Shown piece after piece: positions 35,380 to 43,492 of a stretch of DNA of 64,000 nt. Source of the DNA: Sporosarcina sp. FSL K6-2383 (GTDB lineage Bacteria > Bacillota > Bacilli > Bacillales_A > Planococcaceae); assembly GCF_038618305.1 (NCBI RefSeq), contig NZ_CP152017.1, forward strand, positions 1 to 64,000, written 5' to 3'. The notes under the pieces are model-generated. The model did not search any database, was not told the origin of the DNA, and worked only from the letters and a program-made list of their open reading frames with translations. How positions within the stretch are numbered: the stretch's first letter is position 1; each line of letters opens with the position of its first letter. Position numbers and translations under genes: made by a program.

Positions 35380-36276
35380 TCAGATTCCAAGATATTCTTC
35401 CAATGTAATACTTCGTTCAAAAATATCGGTTGCTATTTCAATGCCGACAAAACGAAAATGCCATGATTCATGCATATAGCCTGTCACAGATTCTTTTCCC
35501 ATTGGATAGCGCAAGATGAAGCCAAAGCGATGAGCATTTGCCGCTACCCATTTGCCCGCTTCTGTCTCCCCAAAGGATGACGAAGCCCAATGCTTCTCAA
35601 AGTTCACTTCACCAATATCAAAGGCCAGTCCCGTTTGGTGTTCGGAATAGCCTGGACGGGCACTATATGTATCAGCTGCTTCTTTACCGTCACGTGCGAC
35701 ATATCGTTCGTAAAGTGTCGTCTGATAGTCGAATTCTCGATATGTGCTAAAAGCTGTAAGTTTAAAGCCGGACAGTGTAGCTTCTGCCGCCATCTGATTA
35801 AACGCCGCACGCGCCGTCTTGTCTTCACCAGGTGCAAATGTTGAAGGTAGAGGGTGCTTCTTATTAGCAACCAAAACTCCTTTTACATATGTCGGCTCCG
35901 CAGGTAGTTTTTGTCCTTCAATATAGCCGCCGTTATCGATAGTTGGACTCTGCTCTATAATCGTATTAGGTGCCTTCTCAGTAGTTTCTTCAGGTTCCTT
36001 TACCGGCTCCTCAGGCTCCTCCTCGTCAGTTACAACTTCAGGTGGCTCAACCAAATCCGGTTCTTCTTTTTCGGGTTCAGGATTTTCTTCTACAATAATT
36101 GTCAGCCCAAAAGCTTTTTGAAACTCCCTCACGCTCTTTTCCACACTCCAGTCATTCATGCCGAGCCAAGCGACGAGTCCCGTCATGATAATAGCTGAAA
36201 TGAGTAGCGTAATTGTCAGAGCCTTACTTTGCCCTTTTTTCTTCTTTTGATAATTATATTTCGTTTTCTTTTTCAT
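35380..36276 (-). CDS. VanY-family D-alanyl-D-alanine carboxypeptidase
   Basis: The 298-residue protein has a basic N-terminus, one membrane anchor (about residues 19-40), a long Glu/Pro-rich linker (about 62-105) and a C-terminal zinc peptidase domain with SEHQTGLAFDIG near residue 210 and ESWHFRFVG near 270, the VanY/DacY metal and catalytic motifs. It should trim the terminal D-Ala of peptidoglycan stem peptides outside the cell. It is driven by its own promoter and transcribed divergently from the MFS gene. Confidence 0.92.
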   Translation of the reverse strand: MKKKTKYNYQKKKKGQSKALTITLLISAIIMTGLVAWLGMNDWSVEKSVREFQKAFGLTIIVEENPEPEKEEPDLVEPPEVVTDEEEPEEPVKEPEETTEKAPNTIIEQSPTIDNGGYIEGQKLPAEPTYVKGVLVANKKHPLPSTFAPGEDKTARAAFNQMAAEATLSGFKLTAFSTYREFDYQTTLYERYVARDGKEAADTYSARPGYSEHQTGLAFDIGEVNFEKHWASSSFGETEAGKWVAANAHRFGFILRYPMGKESVTGYMHESWHFRFVGIEIATDIFERSITLEEYLGI

Positions 36277-36302
36277 CGTAATGCCTTCCTTCTCACTATG
36301 TA

Positions 36303-36331
36303 TATATAGTCTACCATCATTTCTCTTTCAA
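36303..36331 (-). promoter_or_regulatory. Sigma-A promoter of the vanY-like gene
   Basis: On the minus strand TTGAAA (36326-36331), a 17-nt spacer and TATATA (36303-36308). GAAGGAAGG lies downstream as the ribosome-binding region. Confidence 0.7.
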
Positions 36332-36389
36332 GTCTGCGTGTGCTATCATTTAACTTCATTCAGCAAATTTAAAGGAGGTGGGTAGAAAG

Positions 36390-37544
36390 ATGAATAACCA
36401 ACGATGGCTATCAATAAGCTTTCTCGCTTTTTTCTTTACATGGGGTGTGTTCCTTCCCTATTGGACCGGTTGGTTAACCATTGAAAAAGGATTATCTGTC
36501 ACTTCGGCAAGTGTAATCATGGGGGCAGGTATGATTGCACGTGCACTGTCTACTTTTCTTATTTTCCCATACATGACACAAAGAATATCACTCATCCGAA
36601 CGATAAGATGGCTGTCCTTTGTAGCGCTTATTTTAGCACTTCTTTACTTACCGAATTCATCCTTCAGTGTTTTGCTAATCATTACAATGCTCTTCAGCGC
36701 CATCTATCCAATGATTTTACCTGCGGTGGAAAGCGGTGCTTCCATACTAATAAAAACAGATCGAATCCATTATGGTAAAAGCCGATCATTCGGCTCTTTC
36801 GCCTATACCATTGCCTTGCTACTCATAGGGGCTGCTACGGCTATTTGGTCTGAGCAGGCCATTCTATACATGATGATTGCTGGATTGGCTGCTGCCACAC
36901 TGTTCTTTATGCGTCCCGCACCAGCAGCTTTGCAAGTAAACCCAGTGAAAACGGACAAAAAAGATCGCTCCATCGATATCAAGGCTCTCTTTACATCAAA
37001 AGGTTTCGCTGTCGTTTTACTTCTCGTCATTTTATTACAAGGTGCACACGCCTCCTATTATAACTTTGGCTTCATCTTTCTAGATGATCTTGGCGTAAAC
37101 GGATTTTACATAGGTGTCATTTTGAATGTTGCGGTGCTATTTGAAATTTTGTTTTTCACACAAGCTGACAAATGGCTCGCCAATATGCGCGTTTCTACGA
37201 TGTTCCTAATTGCCGGAATTGGCTCTACAGTCAGATGGCTCGCCATTTCCTTATTCCCGCTCACATCTGTTTTCATCGGGAGTCAACTTTTACACGCAGC
37301 ATCTTTCGGCGTGGCCCATTTCGCATTTATTAAATTCATTTCAGAAAAACTGCCAAACCATCAAATTGCGGCTGCACAAGGCATGTATGCTGCATTTGCG
37401 ATGAGTCTGAGTACCGCTATTCTTACATTCCCTGGTGGTTACTTATATGATATCTCTCCAAGGCTGGCGTTCCTTGGCATGATTGTTTGCTCAGTCCCAG
37501 CCATTATCATTGTCTTCATGACCCGAAAAAAATACGCTTATTAA
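36390..37544 (+). CDS. MFS transporter (HcaT/PPP-type)
   Basis: The 384-residue, twelve-helix protein has the Trp/Phe-rich first helix (FFFTWGVFLPYWTGWL) and YGKSRSFGSFAYTIA near residue 128, typical of the MFS branch that includes HcaT-like (phenylpropionate) permeases. The substrate is unknown. The true start is the ATG at 36390, behind GGAGGTGG. Confidence 0.82.
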   Translation: MNNQRWLSISFLAFFFTWGVFLPYWTGWLTIEKGLSVTSASVIMGAGMIARALSTFLIFPYMTQRISLIRTIRWLSFVALILALLYLPNSSFSVLLIITMLFSAIYPMILPAVESGASILIKTDRIHYGKSRSFGSFAYTIALLLIGAATAIWSEQAILYMMIAGLAAATLFFMRPAPAALQVNPVKTDKKDRSIDIKALFTSKGFAVVLLLVILLQGAHASYYNFGFIFLDDLGVNGFYIGVILNVAVLFEILFFTQADKWLANMRVSTMFLIAGIGSTVRWLAISLFPLTSVFIGSQLLHAASFGVAHFAFIKFISEKLPNHQIAAAQGMYAAFAMSLSTAILTFPGGYLYDISPRLAFLGMIVCSVPAIIIVFMTRKKYAY

Positions 37545-37555
37545 ATTAACACAAT

Positions 37556-37603
37556 AAAAAAGACGTACAGCAGGAATTTCAGTTCCCGTTGCATGTCTTT
37601 TTT
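37556..37603. terminator. Bidirectional terminator after the MFS gene
   Basis: AAAAAAGACGTACAGCAGGAA pairs imperfectly with TTCCCGTTGCATGTCTTTTTT across a 6-nt loop. The flanking genes converge here. Confidence 0.8.
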
Positions 37604-37851
37604 TAACCCATCACAGTAAAAATGAACAGTACGATAAATGCTAAAGCAAAAAAAAGTGACAACCACCGCATCCACTTCGACTCTCGTTCCAACCCTTGCG
37701 CTTTAAAAGATTTCGCTCTTGCTCCATTCGTTATTGAAAAAAGAGCAACCATCGCCAATATAGCATAACCAAAGTTAAGTTGAATGATAAAATAGAGTGC
37801 CGCAACAGATGCCACTGCAATTCCAATACCAAATATCCATTTCACTTGCAT
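37603..37851 (-). CDS. Small membrane protein, 82 residues
   Basis: ATG at 37851 follows GAGGTGAGAGAGAC. The protein has three hydrophobic segments (about 4-24, 27-42, 60-80) separated by a basic loop (GARAKSFKAQGLERESKW), so it is an integral membrane protein. I do not recognise the family. It lies 80 nt after the lipoprotein gene on the same strand and may be co-transcribed. Confidence 0.7.
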   Translation of the reverse strand: MQVKWIFGIGIAVASVAALYFIIQLNFGYAILAMVALFSITNGARAKSFKAQGLERESKWMRWLSLFFALAFIVLFIFTVMG

Positions 37852-37933
37852 TGTCTCTCTCACCTCTCTCCCGCAGTGCTGATGATTTTCCACAAACGCG
37901 CCGGATTGACTAACAAAGTCATTGTTCAATTGC

Positions 37934-38488
37934 TCATTGTCTCAATATATCTGAGAATCCGTTGTCATTTCCATATTGGAACTTCCCAATTTTCCCTTCT
38001 TCTTTTGTAGAAAAAAGGACTAAACCTTCTACATCCACTATTTTTTCTTCATCCCCATCTTTCTGATACCCTACCTTCGCTATGAAAGTATACCGATTTG
38101 AGTGTTGCTCATTCTGCTCAATCAAGGCTTCTTTAAAATGTAACGTATATCCAGAAAAATCAGCGAAGCTTTGATAAGTAGTACCGAATGCCCGCATGAA
38201 GAAATCTAGTTGGCTCTCTGTGAAATATTCTCCATAAACCTCTTCTATATACTTATCTAATTCTGAATTTCTTTCTGCCCCATTTTCAACAATCTTGTAT
38301 TTAGGATTCCACAACAAGTCCATAAACTCCTTATCGGGTCCCGTAAATTGGAGCTCTAGTACCTTTTGAATGACTACCTTATTTGGGTCCCTTGTTTCGT
38401 CTTGGGAGCAACCAGAAAGTATAAATCCTGATATCGACATAATTAAAATCAAAAAAACAATAAGTGTTTTGTTCTTACGTTTATGCAT
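37934..38488 (-). CDS. Hypothetical lipoprotein
   Basis: The 184-residue protein has a lipoprotein signal with a basic start (MHKRKNK), a hydrophobic core and lipobox LSGC near residue 27. The mature part is acidic and soluble, with no known domain recognised; YGEYFTESQLDFFMRAFG and the C-terminal GLVLFSTKEEGKIGKFQYG suggest a small alpha/beta domain. RBS AAGGAGG precedes the ATG. An R1 repeat lies directly upstream. Confidence 0.8.
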   Translation of the reverse strand: MHKRKNKTLIVFLILIMSISGFILSGCSQDETRDPNKVVIQKVLELQFTGPDKEFMDLLWNPKYKIVENGAERNSELDKYIEEVYGEYFTESQLDFFMRAFGTTYQSFADFSGYTLHFKEALIEQNEQHSNRYTFIAKVGYQKDGDEEKIVDVEGLVLFSTKEEGKIGKFQYGNDNGFSDILRQ

Positions 38489-38508
38489 TACATAACCTCC
38501 TTAGTAAA

Positions 38509-38706
38509 TCAATTGCGCCTCGGCGTAATTGCGTTGGAATTTTGAATTGAGCTTGCTCAATTAACTCCCTTCAAAATCCCTGACATCCACCGGAGGCTTA
38601 ACTTGAATCAGCAGGGAGTTTGTTGAACTCCCTCTGATTCAAATGCATTTCTGGCATTCATCCTGCCAACTTATAGAAGTGGATGACTTCTGCTGAATCA
38701 AGTTAA
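38509..38706 (+). repeat. R1 intergenic repeat, copy B (no module)
   Basis: It is the fullest copy together with A: TCAATTGCGCCTCGGCGTAA at the left, TTGAGCTTGCTCAA hairpin, GACATCCACCGGAGGCTTAA, a GCAGGGAGTTT/AACTCCCT hairpin, GCATTCATCCTGCC, ACTTATAGAAGT, and CTGCTGAATCAAGTTAA at the right. The 116 nt after it up to 38822 are AT-rich and show nothing I can name. Confidence 0.8.
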
Positions 38707-38822
38707 TACGATTTAAAATCCAAGAGGATTCAAAAATCACAATTTCACCATCGCCTACTGCCGTTCTATATTTCACCATTTTTAGGCACAATAATAAGTT
38801 TTCACTTAATTAAAACACTCTA

Positions 38823-39239
38823 TTATTTTAATGAAAAGTTGACATTCTTTCCAAATATAGAATTGCCGATGATATAAAATATTGTAATAATGATAGCACT
38901 AACACTTGGATAACCGATATAAACCGCCAGACTCGTATGTTCAACTAAACTATATTCTCCCCATTCAAGCCACAAACGCCAACCCATTCCTAGGCTAGTT
39001 AAAATTAAACAGATCATAAAAATAAACCATATTCTATCTTTAAATAAGCCTACAAATATATTTACCGCAATGAAATACATTAATAATGTCAAAACCACAG
39101 AGAACAAATTAAACCCTTTCAGTCCTGGAATTACAAACGTAAATGATATTCCAGAATAGAAAAGGATGATCATAGTGGCGAATATCAAAAATGTATTTCG
39201 TGATTTCCTTATCCGGTTATACAACTGTTCTCCTAACAA
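38823..39239 (-). CDS. Hypothetical four-helix membrane protein
   Basis: The 138-residue protein has four strongly hydrophobic segments (about 17-37, 42-64, 70-88, 104-128). The start is TTG at 39239, 7 nt after GGAGGG. I do not recognise a family. Its low GC content and phenylalanine/isoleucine richness are like those of its neighbours. It lies between an R1 repeat and the yidC terminator region, so it is probably monocistronic. Confidence 0.65.
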   Translation of the reverse strand: MLGEQLYNRIRKSRNTFLIFATMIILFYSGISFTFVIPGLKGFNLFSVVLTLLMYFIAVNIFVGLFKDRIWFIFMICLILTSLGMGWRLWLEWGEYSLVEHTSLAVYIGYPSVSAIIITIFYIIGNSIFGKNVNFSLK

Positions 39240-39280
39240 GAGCTTCCCTCCAGTGTCTTCAATCCATTTTAAAGGATAAT

Positions 39281-39312
39281 AAAAAAAGACCGGAGATTGC
39301 TCTCCAGCCTAT
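39281..39312 (-). terminator. Terminator of yidC
   Basis: On the minus strand CTGGAGA and TCTCCGG form a stem around GCAA, followed by TCTTTTTTT. It lies directly after the yidC stop. Confidence 0.8.
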
Positions 39313-39313
39313 C

Positions 39314-40168
39314 TTACTTATTACCTTTGTTCTTTTTCTCTAGTTTTACAGGTTCATCGACTTCTTCTGTTGATTCAACAGCTTCTTCTACCACTTCTTC
39401 TTTGACTACTGGTTGGACTTCCTTGTAGTAAAACTTACGTCCTAAATACGTTTGGAAGATTAAAAGAATTCCTCCAACCGCCCAGTACAAGGGTAAAGCC
39501 GACATCGCTTTGAAAGATATGAACATAATCATAATTGGAGACATATAGATGAACATTTTCATCTGCTTCTGTTGCTGTTCAGGCATTGTCCAAAGTGAAA
39601 CACGTGCTTGGACAAAGTAAACGGCACCCGCTAACACCATCATAATCATATCCGGCTCTCCAAGATTGAACCATAGGAATTGATGCGATTTTACATCTGG
39701 TGAATAAAGAATAGCAAAATAGAGGCCCATGATGATTGGCATCTGGATGATTAATGGCAAACAGCCCATGTTTAATGGATTGACTCCATGTTTCGAATAG
39801 AGCCCCATCATCTCCTGCTGAAGCTTCGCTTGCCCTTCTTTGTCATCTTTTTCTTTCGCTTCTTTAATGCGCTTTTGAATATCTTCCATTTCTGGACGAA
39901 GTGCGTCCATTTTAACCTTCATATTTTGCTGCGATTTATAGTTTTTCAGCATAAGTGGCATAAGAACTAGCCGTATCAATACTGTAATCAGTATAATCGC
40001 AAGACCATAGCTACCATTGAACTGATTGCTAAAAAATTCTAATAACCAATCCATTGGCTTAACAAAAATATCGTAAAACGTACCTTCTTTGTTCTCAACA
40101 CCGGCACAACCACTTAGGAAAACAGCAGTCATCATCAACATTGTTACTAACCCAATTTTCTTTTTCAT
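39314..40168 (-). CDS. yidC: YidC/SpoIIIJ-family membrane protein insertase
   Basis: The 284-residue protein has a lipoprotein signal with lipobox LSGC near residue 18, then the YidC core: ILITVLIRLVLMPLMLKNYKS (with the conserved membrane arginine) near 60, a cytoplasmic coiled region (EMEDIQKRIKEAKEKDD), NMGCLPLIIQMPIIMGLYFAI near 132, and later helices. The tail is highly charged. YidC inserts membrane proteins. The gene stands alone, away from rnpA and jag, so it is likely the second paralogue (YqjG-like); that is inference. Confidence 0.93.
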   Translation of the reverse strand: MKKKIGLVTMLMMTAVFLSGCAGVENKEGTFYDIFVKPMDWLLEFFSNQFNGSYGLAIILITVLIRLVLMPLMLKNYKSQQNMKVKMDALRPEMEDIQKRIKEAKEKDDKEGQAKLQQEMMGLYSKHGVNPLNMGCLPLIIQMPIIMGLYFAILYSPDVKSHQFLWFNLGEPDMIMMVLAGAVYFVQARVSLWTMPEQQQKQMKMFIYMSPIMIMFISFKAMSALPLYWAVGGILLIFQTYLGRKFYYKEVQPVVKEEVVEEAVESTEEVDEPVKLEKKNKGNK

Positions 40169-40228
40169 CTGAGCTCACCTTCACTAATTCAAACTACTGC
40201 AAAGTATACCCTAGTTAGCTACCTTATT

Positions 40229-41035
40229 TCAATGATTGACCGTCGATAGATTGTTTTTTTCTTCCGAAATTGTGAACTGAGGGAAATCGCCTGCTGAACT
40301 ACGACGAAATTCCCTTGGTGTTTGTCCGGTATATTTCTTGAATATACGTGTAAAATAGCTTTGATTGCAAAAAAAGAATTGATTTGAGATATCAGCAATT
40401 TTCTTATCTGAAAAACGGAGATAATATTGGGATTCTTCCACTTTACGAATATTAATATATTCGACAAGCGTGGATCCTGTATTCCCCCGGAATATACGCG
40501 ATAGATGACTGGCGCTAACGTTGAAATTCTTCGCAATATCCTCCACGGTGAGCAACGTCTCTACCCTTTCGTCAATGTAGCTAATTACATTGTTCACGGT
40601 ATTGTGCATAAGTTTTGGCCGTTTAATTTCTGTCGACAACTGCATATAAAACTCAATGAGTTCACCCGCTACTTCAACAGCATTATGATCATTCAACTTT
40701 GAATCTATCACCATGAAACAAGCCGTATTGAACGTAAATGCCCTGTTAGCGACACGCGGATTACTTTCTATCAGCCTAGCCATCATCGAAGACAGGGAAA
40801 CTAAATAATATTTAACTGCATTCACGCTACCACTCTTTCCATGGACTGGTATACAGTTGATAACCTCTCGCACCGCCCGATGCGCTTCTGTTTTTTCCTT
40901 TAAAAACAAATGACGCAGTAGCTTCTTTTCTACTCTAAAAAAAGCTGTAGAGTCTCCCCTATTTCTGTTTTGTTCCACTTCACGTATAAAAGCTTCAATA
41001 AACTCTATTCGTTCCCCCCCATAAGCGATATACAC
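40229..41035 (-). CDS. AraC-family transcriptional regulator
   Basis: The 268-residue protein ends with a double helix-turn-helix AraC domain (about 160-258): VEDIAKNFNVSASHLSRIF and FFFCNQSYFTRIFKKYTGQTPREFR. The N-terminal 150 residues have no recognised ligand domain. GTG at 41035 lies 7 nt after AAGGGG; an upstream TTG in the same frame is possible but less well placed. Target genes are unknown. Confidence 0.87.
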   Translation of the reverse strand: MYIAYGGERIEFIEAFIREVEQNRNRGDSTAFFRVEKKLLRHLFLKEKTEAHRAVREVINCIPVHGKSGSVNAVKYYLVSLSSMMARLIESNPRVANRAFTFNTACFMVIDSKLNDHNAVEVAGELIEFYMQLSTEIKRPKLMHNTVNNVISYIDERVETLLTVEDIAKNFNVSASHLSRIFRGNTGSTLVEYINIRKVEESQYYLRFSDKKIADISNQFFFCNQSYFTRIFKKYTGQTPREFRRSSAGDFPQFTISEEKNNLSTVNH

Positions 41036-41127
41036 CTGATTACCCCTTCCCACTCCTTTTAATAACAAAACGTTGGTTTAGTCAATTTCATATATCTTAA
41101 TTGTATAGCTTCCTAATTTATTTTCAA

Positions 41128-41163
41128 CAAAAAAATGCTTCCCTATTGCTAGGAAGCATTTCC
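41128..41163. terminator. Terminator after the YtxH-like gene
   Basis: AAATGCTTCC and GGAAGCATTT pair perfectly around CTATTGCTA. On the minus strand a run of seven T follows. Confidence 0.82.
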
Positions 41164-41174
41164 TGCGAGGTATT

Positions 41175-41516
41175 CTACTGTTGATCTGAAGTACCCTGCT
41201 CTTTTTTGTGATAAAGTCCGTCTGTTTCAGATGTCATTTTTACGTCATCCTCAATTTCTTCGTTATAGTAATGGACACTTGTCTGAGCACCTTCGCTCAC
41301 CATTTTATTGTCCTGAATATCATAAGGGTCCGAATGACCTACTTTTGTTTCAGGGGAACGGTTTAGCTTTTGTGATCCTATAAAGGAATCAACTTTAGTT
41401 TTCATATTATTGAAGGCGACTTGTGCCTTATCACGATTTTCTTTTTTACTAAAATACGCATAAGCACCCGCAGCCATCGTCGCTATAAGTAAGCTATTAC
41501 TTCGTTTACGTGCCAT
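41175..41516 (-). CDS. Small YtxH-like stress protein under a sigma-B promoter
   Basis: The 113-residue protein has a short hydrophobic N-terminal segment (LLIATMAAGAYAYF) followed by a charged, hydrophilic region (KKENRDKAQVAFNNMKTKVDSF) and an acidic tail. The layout recalls YtxH-type general stress proteins, though similarity is weak. RBS TTGGAGGAATG precedes the ATG. A clear sigma-B promoter lies about 46 nt upstream, which supports a general-stress role. Confidence 0.72.
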   Translation of the reverse strand: MARKRSNSLLIATMAAGAYAYFSKKENRDKAQVAFNNMKTKVDSFIGSQKLNRSPETKVGHSDPYDIQDNKMVSEGAQTSVHYYNEEIEDDVKMTSETDGLYHKKEQGTSDQQ

Positions 41517-41561
41517 TTACAATCATTCCTCCAAATTTATATTCAAATCTTCTATCTTATT

Positions 41562-41587
41562 ATACCCGGTTATACTGATTTACAAAC
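41562..41587 (-). promoter_or_regulatory. Sigma-B promoter of the YtxH-like gene
   Basis: On the minus strand GTTTGT (41582-41587) and GGGTAT (41562-41567) are separated by 14 nt, matching the sigma-B consensus in both boxes and spacing. Confidence 0.8.
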
Positions 41588-41718
41588 TTTCCTTTTCCTT
41601 TCCCATTTCAACCGACTTCATCATCACGTTTTTGTTATATAACATTTTGATGACAACAGTAGTTTTCATACTGATTATTTGTTATGATGACAAAAAGAAA
41701 TACTGAGGTGACAGTGCA

Positions 41719-42213
41719 ATGATCCGACTGATGACAGCCAAGGATAGTGCGCATGTTCAACATATTGCTCGTATAACTTGGCACGAAACATATAGAGGTC
41801 TTATTCCCGAAGATATTCAGACAAAATTTATCGATCGTTCTTATTCAAATGCTATGATGCTAAAACGTATGGAAAAGTCTACTGTACTAATTGCAGAGTG
41901 TGAGGGAATGCCTATTGGTTTTGCCAACTTCACTAGAAAAGATGAAGATGGTGATTCTGAATTGACTGCGATGTATATCCTACCTTCACATCAGTCTATT
42001 GGCTATGGGGAAAAGTTACTTAAATACGCATTGTCCATGTTAAGTGACGCACAACAGTTTTTCGTCTATGTCGATAGACGCAATACCAATGGACGTGCTT
42101 TTTATGAAAAGCACGGCTTTGAGCTACTCGATGTATTTGAAGAATATTTTGAAGGCCATCTCGTTGAAACAGCACAATATGTCTATTATATTCACAATCC
42201 TGTACTTATATGA
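41719..42213 (+). CDS. GNAT family N-acetyltransferase
   Basis: The 164-residue protein has the GNAT fold: VQHIARITWHETYRGLIP at the start, acetyl-CoA-binding LPSHQSIGYGEKLLKYAL near residue 95, and the terminal NTNGRAFYEKHGFELLD near 120. The substrate is unknown. RBS CTGAGGTGAC precedes ATG 41719. It is divergent from the sigma-B-controlled gene. Confidence 0.88.
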   Translation: MIRLMTAKDSAHVQHIARITWHETYRGLIPEDIQTKFIDRSYSNAMMLKRMEKSTVLIAECEGMPIGFANFTRKDEDGDSELTAMYILPSHQSIGYGEKLLKYALSMLSDAQQFFVYVDRRNTNGRAFYEKHGFELLDVFEEYFEGHLVETAQYVYYIHNPVLI

Positions 42214-42219
42214 TTTAAT

Positions 42220-42262
42220 ACAACCCGCTTTCCTGTATGTATAAAGGAAAGCGGGTTGTTTG
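42220..42262. terminator. Bidirectional terminator after the acetyltransferase
   Basis: ACAACCCGCTTTCC and GGAAAGCGGGTTGT form a 14-bp stem around TGTATGTATAAA, followed by TTTG on the plus strand. Confidence 0.85.
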
Positions 42263-42269
42263 TGCACTT

Positions 42270-42740
42270 TTACAGTGGTCTCATCGTTCCATCATATGAA
42301 TCGTCTGCAAACTGCGTTTTATCTGTTAATGGTGGTTTTCTTGTAAAACATAGAATACCAGCGATATAAAGAAGTATCGATGGTATCGAAATGAATCCAG
42401 CCAACACCCCCGAGATAATAAACAATATTCCAGCAAGCTTTGGATTTTTATTATTCCAAATGTTCACTATGCCGACAATCGTCAATATCAAACTAATGAT
42501 AAGAGCAATGATGATAAACCATAAGGTACCTCCAAAGACATCAAAAAATACATTCAAGATTTCGATGTCCCCGGGCTTTACTGTTGGATCTAAAAGTAGC
42601 TCCTGTTCTAAATCACTCCAGAACAGTGGATCTGCTTTCATAAAATTAAATAAAGCCACCAAACCAATACTTATAATGATCCCTATTATTGATAATACGG
42701 CACTTATAATGGATAAGGATTTTTCTGCTGTTCGCTTCAC
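42270..42740 (-). CDS. DUF4064-like membrane protein
   Basis: The 156-residue protein has an N-terminal hydrophobic helix (SIISAVLSIIGIIISIGLVALF), an extracytoplasmic acidic loop and three further helices with the GILFIISGVLAGFISIPSIL pattern seen in the DUF4064/YIP1-like small membrane family. GTG at 42740 lies 7 nt after GAGGTG. Function unknown. Confidence 0.72.
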   Translation of the reverse strand: MKRTAEKSLSIISAVLSIIGIIISIGLVALFNFMKADPLFWSDLEQELLLDPTVKPGDIEILNVFFDVFGGTLWFIIIALIISLILTIVGIVNIWNNKNPKLAGILFIISGVLAGFISIPSILLYIAGILCFTRKPPLTDKTQFADDSYDGTMRPL

Positions 42741-42796
42741 GAAGTGCACCTCTTTCTTTTATTCTATATATGAGTATACGTTATTTGGAAGGATAG

Positions 42797-42822
42797 GTTT
42801 CACTTTTTTTCAAATAGGGTAC
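42797..42822 (+). promoter_or_regulatory. Candidate sigma-B promoter of a 32-residue protein gene
   Basis: GTTTCA (42797-42802), 14 nt, GGGTAC (42817-42822). The last base of the -10 departs from GGGTAT, so support is weaker than for the other three. Confidence 0.55.
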
Positions 42823-42870
42823 TTAGTATATATGCAACATTTACAACTGAAGAGAAAGGGGACGTTACGA

Positions 42871-42969
42871 ATGGAAAAATGGTCAACTTTTAGTCCAGCC
42901 GACCTATTGTACACCGTCGCCGGCGCATCTATGTTGACGGGTATTGTGTATTTCATTATTTTATTGTGA
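42871..42969 (+). CDS. Micro-protein, 32 residues, one membrane segment
   Basis: ATG at 42871 follows AAAGGGGACGTTACGA and opens a 32-codon frame (MEKWSTFSPADLLYTV...) with a hydrophobic C-terminal helix (MLTGIVYFIILL). A sigma-B-like promoter lies 50 nt upstream and a terminator 40 nt downstream, so the unit is complete. I do not recognise a family. Confidence 0.6.
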   Translation: MEKWSTFSPADLLYTVAGASMLTGIVYFIILL

Positions 42970-43007
42970 GGGATTAGACATGCAATTAGTATTTGTAGCA
43001 TTACAAT

Positions 43008-43048
43008 AAAAGGCAATCCGTTAGAGCTACTAAACGGATTGCCTTTTA
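43008..43048. terminator. Bidirectional terminator
   Basis: AAAAGGCAATCCGTT and AACGGATTGCCTTTT form a 15-bp stem around AGAGCTACTA. It ends the 32-residue gene (plus) and the acetyltransferase gene (minus). Confidence 0.88.
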
Positions 43049-43071
43049 TAATACTTTTTCGATTTTCCGAG

Positions 43072-43359
43072 TTATACTTTGACATCGTCATAGTCTTTAT
43101 ATCGTTCGAACGCGGAAACTACATAGGAGCACACAGGCTCCATTTTCAATTCGTTACTGCGTGCATAGTCAGCGGCACGGTCTAGCAGCAATTTCGCGAC
43201 ACCTTGACCTCGAAGAACAGGCGACACAAATGTGTGGTCCATCACCATAACATCCCCGAGCAGTGTCCACGTAATTTCAGCGAGTAGCTCGCCTTCTTTT
43301 TCTTGGCGGAATGCAAAAGCATCTCCACCTAATTCTACAAATTCAAATTCAAATTCCAT
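43072..43359 (-). CDS. Small GNAT-like acetyltransferase (YidJ type)
   Basis: The 95-residue protein belongs to the short GNAT subfamily, with MDHTFVSPVLRGQGVAKLLL as the acetyl-CoA loop near residue 45 and PVCSYVVSAFERY near the end. The ATG at 43359 lies 8 nt after AAAGGGG; the longer frame lacks a ribosome-binding site. Confidence 0.87.
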   Translation of the reverse strand: MEFEFEFVELGGDAFAFRQEKEGELLAEITWTLLGDVMVMDHTFVSPVLRGQGVAKLLLDRAADYARSNELKMEPVCSYVVSAFERYKDYDDVKV

Positions 43360-43492
43360 TTTCACTACCCCTTTCCGCAAGCTCCGTTTTGATAATTACT
43401 TAATTCAATTTCATAATTACTTATTCCGCGAATAAAGATGAACGATTTAAATTTTTGCTTCATTGTTCGTTAATAAATTGGACTACTTTCGC

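Noticed and set aside
35178..35420. 80-residue minus-strand frame overlapping the end of the vanY-like gene
   Set aside because: It overlaps the carboxypeptidase gene, runs through its terminator and has no ribosome-binding site; at most its C-terminal part is a gene remnant.
42391..42969. 192-residue plus-strand frame
   Set aside because: Most of it is antisense to the DUF4064-like gene; only its last 32 codons, with their own start signals, are credible.
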